26,220 nucleotides of DNA from DATDPM01 sp041498815 (GTDB lineage: Bacteria > Pseudomonadota > Alphaproteobacteria > DATDPM01): contig JBGQJC010000036.1 of the NCBI GenBank assembly GCA_041498815.1, positions 1-26,220 of the forward strand. Reading direction: 5' to 3'. A program made the translations under genes and the position numbers. Of the stretch, positions 14,836 through 22,533 are shown piece by piece (the first letter of the stretch is position 1; each line of letters begins with the position of its first letter). The notes below the pieces were generated by a model. The model saw only the letters and a program-made list of their open reading frames with translations, searched no databases and was not told the origin of the DNA.

Positions 14836-17046
14836 TCACGCCGCCTCCCGGTGCGCCCGGTCCACGATCTCGACGATCTCGGCCATGATTTCGGAAATAT
14901 CGTAGTCCTTGGGGGTATAGACCGCGGCGACGCCCGCCTTTTTCAGCGCTTCGGCGTCCTTGGGCGGGATGATGCCACCCGCCACCACCGGGATATTGGC
15001 GAGGCCCGATTTGCGCATCCGCTCCATCACTTCGGTGACCAGCGGCAGATGCGAGCCCGAGAGCACGGAAAGACCGACCACATGCACGCCTTCCTCGAGC
15101 GCGGCGTTGGCGATTTGCGCAGGCGTCAGGCGGATTCCCTCGTAGACCACTTCCATGCCGGCGTCGCGCGCCCGGACCGCGATCTGCTCGGCGCCGTTCG
15201 AATGGCCGTCCAAGCCCGGCTTGCCGATGAGTATTTTGATGCGGCGCCCGAGGCGCTTCGAGACTTCCTCGACGCGGCGCCTGACGTCTTGCATTTGCTC
15301 CTTCTCGCGCGCCGAAACCATCGCCCCGGCCTTGCCCGATACGCCGGTGGGGGCCCGGTATTCGCCGAAGATGCGGCGCATCAGGCCCGACCATTCGCCG
15401 GTGGTGACCCCGGCATGGGCGCAAGATATCGAAGGCTCCATGACGTTGCGGCCTTCTTTGACCGCGCGCTCGAGGGCGTCCATCGCCTGCTTTGCTTTGC
15501 GCGGGTCGCGGCTTGCCCGCCACTTCTCGAGGTTCGCTATTTGGCGCTTCTCGGCATCGGCATGGGGCGTCAGGAACGAGGCTTCGCCCGATTCCAGGAG
15601 CGGCGACGGCAAGCCATCGGTAAAGCAATTGACGCCGACGACCTTCAAGACGCCCGATTCGATGTCGGCGATGCGCCGGGTATTCGATTCGACCAGGCGC
15701 TGTTTCATGTAGCCCGATTCGACCGCGGGCACCACGCCGCCCATGGCCTCGATGCGGGCGAGCTCGGCTTTCGCCTCCGCTATGAGCGCGCCGACCTTTT
15801 CGCGGATGACGCCCGAGCCCTCGAAGATGTCGTCGAACTCCAGGACATCGGTTTCATAGGCCATGATCTGCTGGAGCCGGAGCGACCACTGCTGGTCCCA
15901 TTGCCGCGGCAGGCCCAGCGCCTCGTTCCAGGCCGGCAATTGGATGGCCCGCGCGCGGGTGTTGCGGCTTAGCACCACCGAGAGCATCTCGATCAGAATC
16001 CGGTAGACGTTATTTTCCGGCTGCTGCTCGGTCAGGCCCAGCGAATTTACCTGCATGCCGTAGCGGAACCGGCGCAGATTGGCGTCTTCGACCCCAAAGC
16101 GCTTGCGGCAGATCTCGTCCCATAATTCGGCGAAGGCCTGGACCTTGCAGAGTTCCGTAATGAAACGCATGCCGGCGTTCAAGAAAAAGCTGATCCGGCC
16201 CACGAGCTTCGGAAATTCGCCGGCCGCCACCTGACCCGACTTGCGCACGGCATCGAGGACGCCGATCGCCGTCGCCAGCGCGTAGGCGAGCTCCTGCACC
16301 GGGGTCGCGCCCGCCTCCTGCAAGTGGTAGGAGCAGACGTTGACCGGATTCCATTTCGGAATCTCGCGCGCGGTGAACGAAATGATATCCGTCGTGAGGC
16401 GCAAGCTCGGCGCGGGCGGGAAGATATAGGTCCCGCGCGAGAGATATTCCTTGATGATGTCGTTCTGGGTCGTGCCCGAAAGCTCGGCGCGTTTGGCGCC
16501 TTGGCGCTCGGCCGCCGCGATATAGAGCGCGAGCAACCACGCCGCGGTCGCATTGATGGTCATGGAGGTATTCATGCGCGCAAGCGGGATGCCTTCGAAC
16601 AACTGCTCCATGTCGCCGAGATGGCCGATCGGCACGCCGACCTTTCCCACCTCGCCTTTGGCCAAGGCATGGTCGGCGTCATATCCCGTCTGGGTCGGCA
16701 GATCGAAGGCGACCGATAGCCCCGTCTGGCCGCGCGCCAAATTGGCGCGGTAAAGCGCGTTCGAGGCCGCGGCCGAGGAATGCCCGGAATAGGTGCGCAT
16801 CAGCCAAGGCGCGTCGCGCTGGGGGCCGCGCTTGACGGGCGCCGCCGCCGTTTTCGCCGGTGCGGTCTTGATCTCGCGCCGGGCCCGGCTCATGCCCCGC
16901 TTTTTGGCGGTTGCGAGCTTTGGAGGCCGGGTGCGAATCCGGCTCCCGGCCTTGCCCAGCCGGGCGGAGACCTTGACCCGGGTACGGGATGCCGTAACCC
17001 GGCCCCGCCCGCGTAAGCCCCGAGATTTGCCCTGTTTTCGTCTCAT
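14836..17046 (-). CDS. ecm: Ethylmalonyl-CoA mutase with basic N-terminal extension
   Basis: This AdoCbl-dependent mutase converts (2R)-ethylmalonyl-CoA to (2S)-methylsuccinyl-CoA in the EMC pathway. Residues ~78-590 form the acyl-CoA TIM barrel (WLMRTYSGHSSAAASN, GLSVAFDLPTQTGYD, SGTTQNDIIKEYLSRGTYI). Residues ~600-736 are the cobalamin domain, with DGHSNG at 613-618 (H615 the lower cobalt ligand) and GLSVLSGSH. A fused single-chain protein that opens RTYxGHS, next to ccr and mcd, favours Ecm over methylmalonyl-CoA mutase; the two are close relatives and position is part of the argument. From the ATG at 17046 there are 736 residues. The first ~77 are Arg/Lys-rich and absent from typical Ecm (~650-680). 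Met52 (16893) is an alternative start; neither has a strong ribosome site. Confidence 0.9.
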   Translation of the reverse strand: MRRKQGKSRGLRGRGRVTASRTRVKVSARLGKAGSRIRTRPPKLATAKKRGMSRARREIKTAPAKTAAAPVKRGPQRDAPWLMRTYSGHSSAAASNALYRANLARGQTGLSVAFDLPTQTGYDADHALAKGEVGKVGVPIGHLGDMEQLFEGIPLARMNTSMTINATAAWLLALYIAAAERQGAKRAELSGTTQNDIIKEYLSRGTYIFPPAPSLRLTTDIISFTAREIPKWNPVNVCSYHLQEAGATPVQELAYALATAIGVLDAVRKSGQVAAGEFPKLVGRISFFLNAGMRFITELCKVQAFAELWDEICRKRFGVEDANLRRFRYGMQVNSLGLTEQQPENNVYRILIEMLSVVLSRNTRARAIQLPAWNEALGLPRQWDQQWSLRLQQIMAYETDVLEFDDIFEGSGVIREKVGALIAEAKAELARIEAMGGVVPAVESGYMKQRLVESNTRRIADIESGVLKVVGVNCFTDGLPSPLLESGEASFLTPHADAEKRQIANLEKWRASRDPRKAKQAMDALERAVKEGRNVMEPSISCAHAGVTTGEWSGLMRRIFGEYRAPTGVSGKAGAMVSAREKEQMQDVRRRVEEVSKRLGRRIKILIGKPGLDGHSNGAEQIAVRARDAGMEVVYEGIRLTPAQIANAALEEGVHVVGLSVLSGSHLPLVTEVMERMRKSGLANIPVVAGGIIPPKDAEALKKAGVAAVYTPKDYDISEIMAEIVEIVDRAHREAA

Positions 17047-17336
17047 GGTCGCCGGTTATTAACGGATGCAACCGCCCGGCCGTCCGGGCGTTTATTTAAC
17101 CCAACGCTAACATAGCAGGGCGCAAGGTTCGGGTGCGAGATTGTGCATTGCAAAAAAAGCCGCGCCGCATTAAAAAATTCTGCCCTGCCGGGAGGAACGA
17201 GGCCGCCCGAGGCGGATTTGAGCGGGGCGCCGGAACCAGGATCGCTGCAACTTATTAGCGTTCGAGCGTTTCCCATCCCGGGCCAAAAACCGGCTGTAAG
17301 GCCCGCCGACTCGATATGCCGGATGACGAGGTGAGG
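17047..17336. promoter_or_regulatory. Divergent ecm/ccr control region
   Basis: A 290-bp gap without a gene between two divergent EMC-pathway genes, so both promoters must be here. It is more AT-rich than its surroundings around 17141-17190. It contains a near-dyad at 17141-17155 (TTGTGCATTGCAAAA) carrying TTGCAA, a core resembling sites of RamB/ScfR-type acyl-CoA regulators. No convincing -35/-10 pair could be fixed on either strand. Confidence 0.4.
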
Positions 17337-18623
17337 ATGGCTACCGAAGCGGTGAAACTGAAGACGGCTGCTCCCGCCAAGGACCTTTACGAAATCGGCG
17401 AGATTCCGCCCTTGGGTCATGTGCCCAAGATGATGCACGCCTGGGCGATCAGGCGCGAGCGCCACGGCGAGCCCGAAAAGGCGATGCAGGCGGAGGTGCT
17501 GCCCACCCCCGAGATCGATTCCCACGAAGTGCTGGTCCAAGTGATGGCGGCGGGCGTCAATTACAACGGCGTGTGGGCCGGGCTCGGCAAGCCGATCTCG
17601 CCCTTCGACGTGCACAAGGCCGAATATCACATCGCCGGCTCGGATGCGTCGGGGATCGTGTGGGCCGTGGGCTCGAAGGTGAATCGCTGGAAGGTCGGCG
17701 ACGAGGTCGTCATCCACTGCAATCAGACCGACGGCGACGACGAGGAATGCAACGGCGGCGATCCCATGTTCTCGCCCAGCCAGCGCATCTGGGGCTATGA
17801 GACGCCCGACGGTTCGTTCGCGCAGTTCGCGCGCGTCCAGGCCCAACAGCTCATGGAGCGTCCGCGCCACCTGACCTGGGAGGAAAGCGGCTGCTATGTG
17901 CTGACGCTCGCCACCGCCTACCGCATGCTGTTCGGGCACCGCCCGCACGTCCTGCGCCCGGGCCATAACGTGCTGGTGTGGGGCGCCTCGGGCGGGCTGG
18001 GCTCGATGGCCACGCAGTTGATCGCCACCGCGGGCGCGAACGCGGTTGCGGTAATTTCCGACGACAGCAAGCGCGATTTCGTCATGCAGCTGGGCGCCAA
18101 GGGCGTCGTCAACCGCACCAAATTCGATTGCTGGGGGCGGATGCCGGACGTGAACGAAACCGAGGCGTACAACGCCTATATGAAGAAATGCCGCGAGTTC
18201 GGCCGCGCCATCTGGGAAGTGACCGGCAAGGGCAACGACGTCGATTTCGTGTTCGAGCATCCGGGCGAGCAGACCTTCCCGGTGTCCTGTTTCGTGGTCA
18301 AGCGCGGCGGCATGGTGGTGTTCTGCGCCGGGACCACCGGCTACAACATCACCTTCGACGCGCGCTTCGTTTGGATGCGCCAGAAGCGCATCCAGGGCAG
18401 CCATTTCGCGAATCTCCTGCAGGCGAGCCAAGCGAACCGGTTGGTGATCGAGCGCCGCGTCGACCCTTGCATGTCCGAGGTGTTTTCCTGGAACGACATC
18501 CCGCGCGCCCACACCAAGATGTGGAAGAACCTGCACAAGCCCGGCAACATGGCGGTGCTGGTCCAGGCCAAGCGCCCCGGGCTGCGCACCATTGACGACG
18601 CAATCGAGGCCTGGAACGAATAG
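17337..18623 (+). CDS. ccr: Crotonyl-CoA carboxylase/reductase
   Basis: This enzyme performs the NADPH-dependent reductive carboxylation of crotonyl-CoA to (2S)-ethylmalonyl-CoA, the key step of the EMC pathway. I chose the ATG at 17337 (MATEAVKLK), with GAGGTGAGG upstream; an ATG seven codons earlier lacks a ribosome site. It has 428 residues, the normal length. The medium-chain reductase fold has a GroES-like N-domain (YEIGEIPPLGHVP, GVNYNGVWA) and a cofactor domain with WGASGGLGS at 215-223. N77, E155 and H356 (GSHFAN) appear to correspond to the CO2-pocket residues described for the actinobacterial enzyme, which separates Ccr from simple enoyl reductases. It is divergent from ecm, upstream of mcd, and followed by a hairpin terminator. 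Confidence 0.96.
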   Translation: MATEAVKLKTAAPAKDLYEIGEIPPLGHVPKMMHAWAIRRERHGEPEKAMQAEVLPTPEIDSHEVLVQVMAAGVNYNGVWAGLGKPISPFDVHKAEYHIAGSDASGIVWAVGSKVNRWKVGDEVVIHCNQTDGDDEECNGGDPMFSPSQRIWGYETPDGSFAQFARVQAQQLMERPRHLTWEESGCYVLTLATAYRMLFGHRPHVLRPGHNVLVWGASGGLGSMATQLIATAGANAVAVISDDSKRDFVMQLGAKGVVNRTKFDCWGRMPDVNETEAYNAYMKKCREFGRAIWEVTGKGNDVDFVFEHPGEQTFPVSCFVVKRGGMVVFCAGTTGYNITFDARFVWMRQKRIQGSHFANLLQASQANRLVIERRVDPCMSEVFSWNDIPRAHTKMWKNLHKPGNMAVLVQAKRPGLRTIDDAIEAWNE

Positions 18624-18650
18624 CCTTCGCACCTGGGCCGCGAGCGATCG

Positions 18651-18670
18651 GGGGCCGGGAGACCGGCCCC
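18651..18670 (+). terminator. Hairpin terminator between ccr and mcd
   Basis: A perfect 8-bp GC stem (GGGGCCGG with CCGGCCCC) closes a GAGA loop, 28 bases after the ccr stop, followed by tccgttt. The mcd gene 40 bases further on therefore probably has its own promoter. Confidence 0.65.
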
Positions 18671-18698
18671 TCCGTTTAAGAAGACCCCCGGTTTGCGC

Positions 18699-18704
18699 TA
18701 GACT
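18699..18704 (+). promoter_or_regulatory. Candidate -10 element of a leaderless mcd promoter (TAGACT)
   Basis: TAGACT ends six bases before the mcd ATG, so transcription would begin at or next to the start codon. No Shine-Dalgarno sequence is present in the 25 bases before the ATG. A TTTAAG at 18675-18680 gives an 18-base spacer as a weak -35. Confidence 0.45.
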
Positions 18705-18710
18705 GTCCCC

Positions 18711-20396
18711 ATGACCCAGGCGGCACTCCCCATGACGGCGCGCGAAGGCCTCGTGATCGAAGGCGCAATCGAGCTTTGCGCCGAGGCGCTCGAGGCCGGC
18801 CGCGGCTTGGCGGGTGCCGCGCGCAAGGCGGTGGCCGCGCGCGTGACCAAGGGCGGCAAGATCGACGGCGATCTTTTGGAATCCGAGCAGACCGCGGCCC
18901 ATGGGCTCGCCTGGCTCGAGACCTACGTCGCGGCACTCTCCGAAACCCTCAATTGGGCGAAGCGCCTGGACGCCGCCGGCCTGTTGGGCGAACTGGAGCA
19001 ACTCATGCTCCAGGCCGGATTCGGCGAATACCTGGCGCAAATGGCAGGCGGCATCGCCATGAGCCAGGTCGAGATCGTGCGCCCGGCCGACCTCGGCTTG
19101 CCGGCACGCGAGATCAACGTCTTCAGAAGCCCGGCGGTCGAATCCCTGATTGCACGCGGCAACACCGCGTCGGTTCGCGCCCGCATCGCCGCCCTCGTCG
19201 CCCAAGGTCATTTCGGGCATCCGGGACTGGGCGATGAAACCCTGGAGCTGATGCGCGACCAGATCCATCGCTTCGTCGAGGACGAGGTCATGCCCGCCGC
19301 CCACGAATGGCATCTGAAGGACCAACTGATCCCGATCGAAATTCTGAATCAGATGTCGGAGCTCGGCGTCTTCGGCCTCGCCGTGCCGGAGGAATTCGGC
19401 GGGCTGGGTCTCGGCAAGATCGCCGTGTGCGTGGTGACGGAAGAGCTCAGCCGTGGATTTTTGGGTGTCGGCTCGCTCGGCACGCGCGCCGAAATCGCGG
19501 CGGAGCTGATCCGATTGGGCGGTACCGAAGAGCAGAAGCGCAAATGGCTTCCCAGGATCGCCTCGGGCGAAATCTTGACCACCGCCGTCTTCACCGAGCC
19601 CAACACCGGATCGGACCTTGGGAGCCTCTCGACGCGGGCGGTGCGCGACGGCGACAAATACCGCGTGACCGGCGCCAAGACCTGGATCACCCATGGCGCC
19701 CGCTCCGATTTGATGACGCTGCTGGCACGTACCAACATGAGCGAGCCGGGATACAAGGGGCTCTCGATGTTCTTGGCCGAAAAGCCGCGCGGCAGCGACG
19801 AGAATCCATTCCCCGCCCAAGGCATGTCGGGCGGCGAGATCGAAGTCTTGGGCTATCGCGGCATGAAGGAATACGAGATCGCCTTCGACGGATTCGAGAT
19901 TCCGGCCGCCAATCTCCTGGGCGGAATCGAGGGCCAGGGATTCAAGCAACTCATGGCGACTTTCGAATCCGCGCGCATCCAGACCGCGGCCCGCGCCGTG
20001 GGCGTCGCCCAAAGCGCCCTCGAGATCGGGCTTCGCTATGCCCAGGAGCGCAACCAGTTTGGAAAACCGATCTTCGCCTTCCCGCGCATCTTCGCAAAAA
20101 TCGCCTGGATCGCGGTCGAGACCATGATCGCGCGCCAGCTCACCTATTTCGCGGCGCGCGAGAAGGACATGGACCGGCGCTGCGACATCGAGGCGGGTAT
20201 GGCGAAGCTCTTGGCGGCGCGCGTCGCCTGGGCCGCCGCCGATAACGCCATGCAGATCCACGGCGGCAACGGCTATGCGCTGGAATATCCCGTGAGCCGG
20301 GTGTTGTGCGATTCGCGCATCCTCAACGTCTTCGAGGGCGCCGCCGAAATCCAGGCCCAGGTGATCGCAAGGGGCCTCCTCTCCCGCGCCAGTTAG
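18711..20396 (+). CDS. mcd: Methylsuccinyl-CoA dehydrogenase
   Basis: An FAD-dependent acyl-CoA dehydrogenase that oxidises (2S)-methylsuccinyl-CoA to mesaconyl-CoA in the EMC pathway and passes electrons to ETF. At 561 residues it is longer than ordinary acyl-CoA dehydrogenases (~380-400). The extra ~170 N-terminal residues, with helical segments such as LLESEQTAAHGLAWLETYV, are the diagnostic feature of Mcd. The dehydrogenase domain follows: AVPEEFGGLGLG, AVFTEPNTGSDLGS, ITHGARSD, ERNQFGKPI, QIHGGNGYALEYPVSR. E542 in VFEG aligns with the catalytic Glu of the YEG-type enzymes. The first base after the E542 codon begins a 23-bp sequence repeated at 22777. There is no ribosome site; a -10-like element sits six bases before the ATG. 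Confidence 0.95.
   Translation: MTQAALPMTAREGLVIEGAIELCAEALEAGRGLAGAARKAVAARVTKGGKIDGDLLESEQTAAHGLAWLETYVAALSETLNWAKRLDAAGLLGELEQLMLQAGFGEYLAQMAGGIAMSQVEIVRPADLGLPAREINVFRSPAVESLIARGNTASVRARIAALVAQGHFGHPGLGDETLELMRDQIHRFVEDEVMPAAHEWHLKDQLIPIEILNQMSELGVFGLAVPEEFGGLGLGKIAVCVVTEELSRGFLGVGSLGTRAEIAAELIRLGGTEEQKRKWLPRIASGEILTTAVFTEPNTGSDLGSLSTRAVRDGDKYRVTGAKTWITHGARSDLMTLLARTNMSEPGYKGLSMFLAEKPRGSDENPFPAQGMSGGEIEVLGYRGMKEYEIAFDGFEIPAANLLGGIEGQGFKQLMATFESARIQTAARAVGVAQSALEIGLRYAQERNQFGKPIFAFPRIFAKIAWIAVETMIARQLTYFAAREKDMDRRCDIEAGMAKLLAARVAWAAADNAMQIHGGNGYALEYPVSRVLCDSRILNVFEGAAEIQAQVIARGLLSRAS
20337..20359 (+). repeat. 23-bp direct repeat, left copy (within the mcd 3' end)
   Basis: An exact 23-base match to 22777-22799. 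It encodes GAAEIQA of Mcd, directly after the catalytic Glu codon. Beyond it, the two loci continue with related but diverged sequence to their own stop codons. Confidence 0.9.
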
Positions 20397-20880
20397 CCCG
20401 CGCCGATTTCGCTCTGTACCGGCTCCAACCGGGCCGCGCCCGGTTTCCCAGGGGCCCGGCTTTCTATGGGGATGTAAACATTTGTCATCATCCCGTAGCG
20501 ATTGAGGCCGGAAAACCGGGCCCGCAGCGTGACGCGATCGCGCCACTATGCGACGCCGATGAAGTGTTTTGCGGCTGGTTGCCGCGTTTTGCGGGCGGAA
20601 GCCCGCGATGTCATCATGGCATTCGTGCAGCCGCGCCCACACGGAAGCGATTGCGGTTGCGCGCGGCGTTAAGCGGGTTTCACGATGTCAAAGACCGGAT
20701 GCGGACTATATTCCTAGTCCAGCCGAAAGTCAAGGCCGGCCGGTGCACGGTAGCAGGGCCGGTTTGAAATCTAGCTTCGAGCAGCTAACGAGCCTTGCGG
20801 CAGATGTCGATTTGATCCGTCATCGGCGCGATCTCCGCCAGCCCGCCGCCTGGGCCGCAGAGGACATCTTCGCTCATTAA
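20397..20880. other. Non-coding stretch after mcd
   Basis: About 480 bases without a convincing gene. It starts with the mcd terminator hairpin (20427-20445) and includes a 6-bp dyad at 20703-20720 (GGACTA...TAGTCC). One 30-codon minus-strand frame (20877-20785) reads like protein (MSEDVLCGPGGGLAEIAP) but is too short, with too weak a ribosome site, to call. Base composition is still close to the host's. Confidence 0.5.
20427..20445 (+). terminator. Hairpin after mcd
   Basis: A perfect 8-bp stem AACCGGGC/GCCCGGTT closes a 3-nt loop, 30 bases after the mcd stop, followed by tccc. It has no T-run, but the position fits transcription termination. It lies inside the putative insert, which matters for deciding which mcd end is ancestral. 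Confidence 0.5.
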
Positions 20881-21013
20881 ACCCCGCTTGACCCTTCCAG
20901 TTCGGAAGACGCGCTCGATTGGTTTTCACTCACTGATCGAGAACGCGACTTTTATCGTCTTTGCATTGAGTCTATTTTGGCTGATCGACAGATGTTGAGC
21001 ATTGCGCTCAACT
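20881..21013 (+). pseudogene. Possible 3' remnant of a lost gene
   Basis: Directly after an in-frame TAA, the plus strand reads 44 protein-like codons ending LADRQMLSIALN-stop, preceded by DWFSLTDRERDFYRLC. The codons are AT-rich like the neighbouring island genes, and there is no start codon in a sensible place. It looks like the C-terminal helix of a gene whose front was deleted. It overlaps the stop of the HNH gene on the other strand by a few bases. Short length makes this tentative. Confidence 0.35.
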
Positions 21014-21847
21014 GACATTCGGCGCTCCAACCACTACGCGGTAAATTGGTGGCCCGTGCAGGTCAGTGCCGCTGTTAGCGAACAGCCTAATGGACGCCAC
21101 CAGCAATTTCAAATCACCGACCGCTTCTGGCTCCAATGATATCAAATGTTGCACATCTATCGGAAGTCGTGGTGGCGGATCACTTAACGCAGCGCCCACA
21201 AAATATGGCACAAATGGGTAGCGACCCAAAATTAAGTCCGGCAAAACAAGGCGTCTCCAATTGTGGAGGCCATAATAAACGACCGCCTGGCAATACGCCA
21301 TTTTAGCGATAGCGCGCGCAAATTTGTTCAGGTTTATTGATTTTTGCGGCACGGCTATTCGTGCGATTTCGCTGTCGGAGAGAGAAAGTATTTCTCGGAT
21401 ATTGGGCGGCACCCACCAAAAGAGGTGCACTTTGGGTTGGAGAAATTCTGCTTCTGGGAGCCGACCGTCTAAAAGACCGGGAGGACCCCACACAGGATAC
21501 GGAGTGAAAAAAGGGTGATCCTGAACGGGAAGAATTAGGTTTTGCCGCAAGCCGTCGCCTATAGTAACGCTGATTGGTAGAGCGGTGGGTCGCTGTTTTT
21601 TCCGGCGGGTTTGGATTTTTGCATGAACGCGAAAATCAAAAAGAATTTTTTGTCCCACCTGATCTTCGATGCTCGTGGTCACGCGAGCACATTCCGCACA
21701 ACTTGCATTTAAGATTTCGACATTTCCCCCTAATGAAAACGGAATGATGTGCTCATTAAAGAGAGCCGCATTCTTCGCAGACACACCACAATAAATGCAT
21801 TCGCCTGGCGATGGATATTTCTTGCGGTCTATGCGCTCGGCTTCCAT
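21008..21847 (-). CDS. HNH endonuclease-like protein on the low-GC insert
   Basis: A 279-residue protein from the ATG at 21847, which has an AGG-containing ribosome site; the frame is open 40 codons further upstream but that part looks unlike protein. The N-terminal nuclease module has C17-x2-C20 (CIYCG), H33 in NEHIIPFSLGG, N47, and C50-x2-C53 (CAEC), the usual zinc-stabilised HNH arrangement. The remaining ~220 residues (QDHPFFTPYPVWGPPG, HLFWWVP, AKMAYCQAVVYYGLHNW) are unfamiliar and may bind a target or partner. Codon use is more AT-rich than in its surroundings, which suggests acquisition. It could be a defence or stress nuclease, but nothing here proves it. It is not a close relative of the HNH gene at 11562. 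Confidence 0.75.
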   Translation of the reverse strand: MEAERIDRKKYPSPGECIYCGVSAKNAALFNEHIIPFSLGGNVEILNASCAECARVTTSIEDQVGQKILFDFRVHAKIQTRRKKQRPTALPISVTIGDGLRQNLILPVQDHPFFTPYPVWGPPGLLDGRLPEAEFLQPKVHLFWWVPPNIREILSLSDSEIARIAVPQKSINLNKFARAIAKMAYCQAVVYYGLHNWRRLVLPDLILGRYPFVPYFVGAALSDPPPRLPIDVQHLISLEPEAVGDLKLLVASIRLFANSGTDLHGPPIYRVVVGAPNVS

Positions 21848-22028
21848 GATGGACCTACGAATAAGAGAAATTTGGCGGACGAATACAGTGGCGCTGAATC
21901 CGCAGCGCCGTTTCAAGCAAGCCTTGAAGGATGCGGTGAACACACTCCCCAAGCCGCTAAAGAGCATGACTCCGAAGCGACCTAAGCGGCAACCAAAAGG
22001 GGCGAAAGCGCAAAAGCGACAAGCCTAA
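21846..22028 (+). CDS. Possible small lysine-rich protein (doubtful)
   Basis: A 60-codon plus-strand frame from an ATG at 21846 that touches the HNH start on the opposite strand. It reads NPQRRFKQALKDAV, then a basic tail (PKRPKRQPKGAKAQKRQA) ending in TAA. The tail is coherent and highly charged, but there is no clear ribosome site, and the stretch may simply be the promoter region of the minus-strand HNH gene (233 bases with no other gene). Confidence 0.25.
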   Translation: MMDLRIREIWRTNTVALNPQRRFKQALKDAVNTLPKPLKSMTPKRPKRQPKGAKAQKRQA

Positions 22029-22080
22029 TAGACCGAAGGGTCAAGCCCAATTCACCCAGACTTTTTACCGAACCTCAAAT

Positions 22081-22533
22081 TTAGTGTGGTCGTTGTAGGC
22101 CATGAGTCGTGTCAGATAGAAGTTCTTCGGCTATCGCTCGTGGGTAAGGTCGTCCACGTTGGTCAACCGCATCGGTTGGAATGGCGAAATCGCACCGAAA
22201 GCCAATCGGCGAGTGAAGGCTCAACACTTTCAGTTTTTGGTCTGAGTATTCGCTGACTTGGAAGGTTGATACGAGCTGCGCGGTTAGTTCACCTCGCCCG
22301 TCAAAGTTATCTGATTTGCCGAGAGAACGACGGACTTCTGACGACTTTTCTGCCGCCTGCCCGATGAGTTGAACGGCCAGCGATAGATCAAGCCATTTGA
22401 TCCCGATGTGACCTACTCCACCGCCTGTTTGACGGAGCTCGAAAACTATCGTTTCCCCATCCGTGCTTATATCGAACCGCTGAAATGTAACTGGCTTAAC
22501 ATCCGCAATTGCGCGGCTTTCTGGTTTTGGCAT
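22081..22533 (-). CDS. Unknown 150-residue protein on the insert
   Basis: The start at 22533 is well supported by AGGAG with 8-base spacing. The protein has an N-terminal beta-rich part (VTFQRFDISTDGETIVFELRQTGGG), a helical middle (LSLAVQLIGQAAEKSSEVRRSLG) and a second beta part (VSTFQVSEYSDQKLKVLSLH). No signal peptide, membrane helix or known catalytic motif is visible, and I do not recognise the family. It lies upstream of the HNH gene on the same strand, 233 bases away, so they may be expressed together. Its AT-rich codons match the HNH gene. Confidence 0.6.
   Translation of the reverse strand: MPKPESRAIADVKPVTFQRFDISTDGETIVFELRQTGGGVGHIGIKWLDLSLAVQLIGQAAEKSSEVRRSLGKSDNFDGRGELTAQLVSTFQVSEYSDQKLKVLSLHSPIGFRCDFAIPTDAVDQRGRPYPRAIAEELLSDTTHGLQRPH

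Noticed and set aside
14836..17046. Annotation as methylmalonyl-CoA mutase
   Set aside because: The barrel motifs and location beside ccr and mcd fit ethylmalonyl-CoA mutase better; a phylogeny including both families would settle it.
17043..20642. A 1199-residue open frame on the minus strand
   Set aside because: It is antisense to ccr and mcd, both certain, and its translation has no domain-like sequence. It is open because of the GC-rich codon pattern of the sense genes.
20785..20877. A 30-codon minus-strand frame (MSEDVLCGPGGGLAEIAP...)
   Set aside because: Protein-like, but too short and without a clear ribosome site; recorded only as part of the non-coding stretch.
20888..20908. TTGAC with a CTTCC/GGAAG dyad resembling a MerR/CueR promoter
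   Set aside because: The dyad spacing is 5 rather than about 7, no proper -10 follows, no metal-resistance gene is nearby, and the stretch reads better as a coding remnant.
20994..21012. Inverted repeat GTTGAGC/GCTCAAC at the HNH stop as a terminator
   Set aside because: The 7-bp stem has no T-run on the minus strand and overlaps the stop codon; too weak to list.
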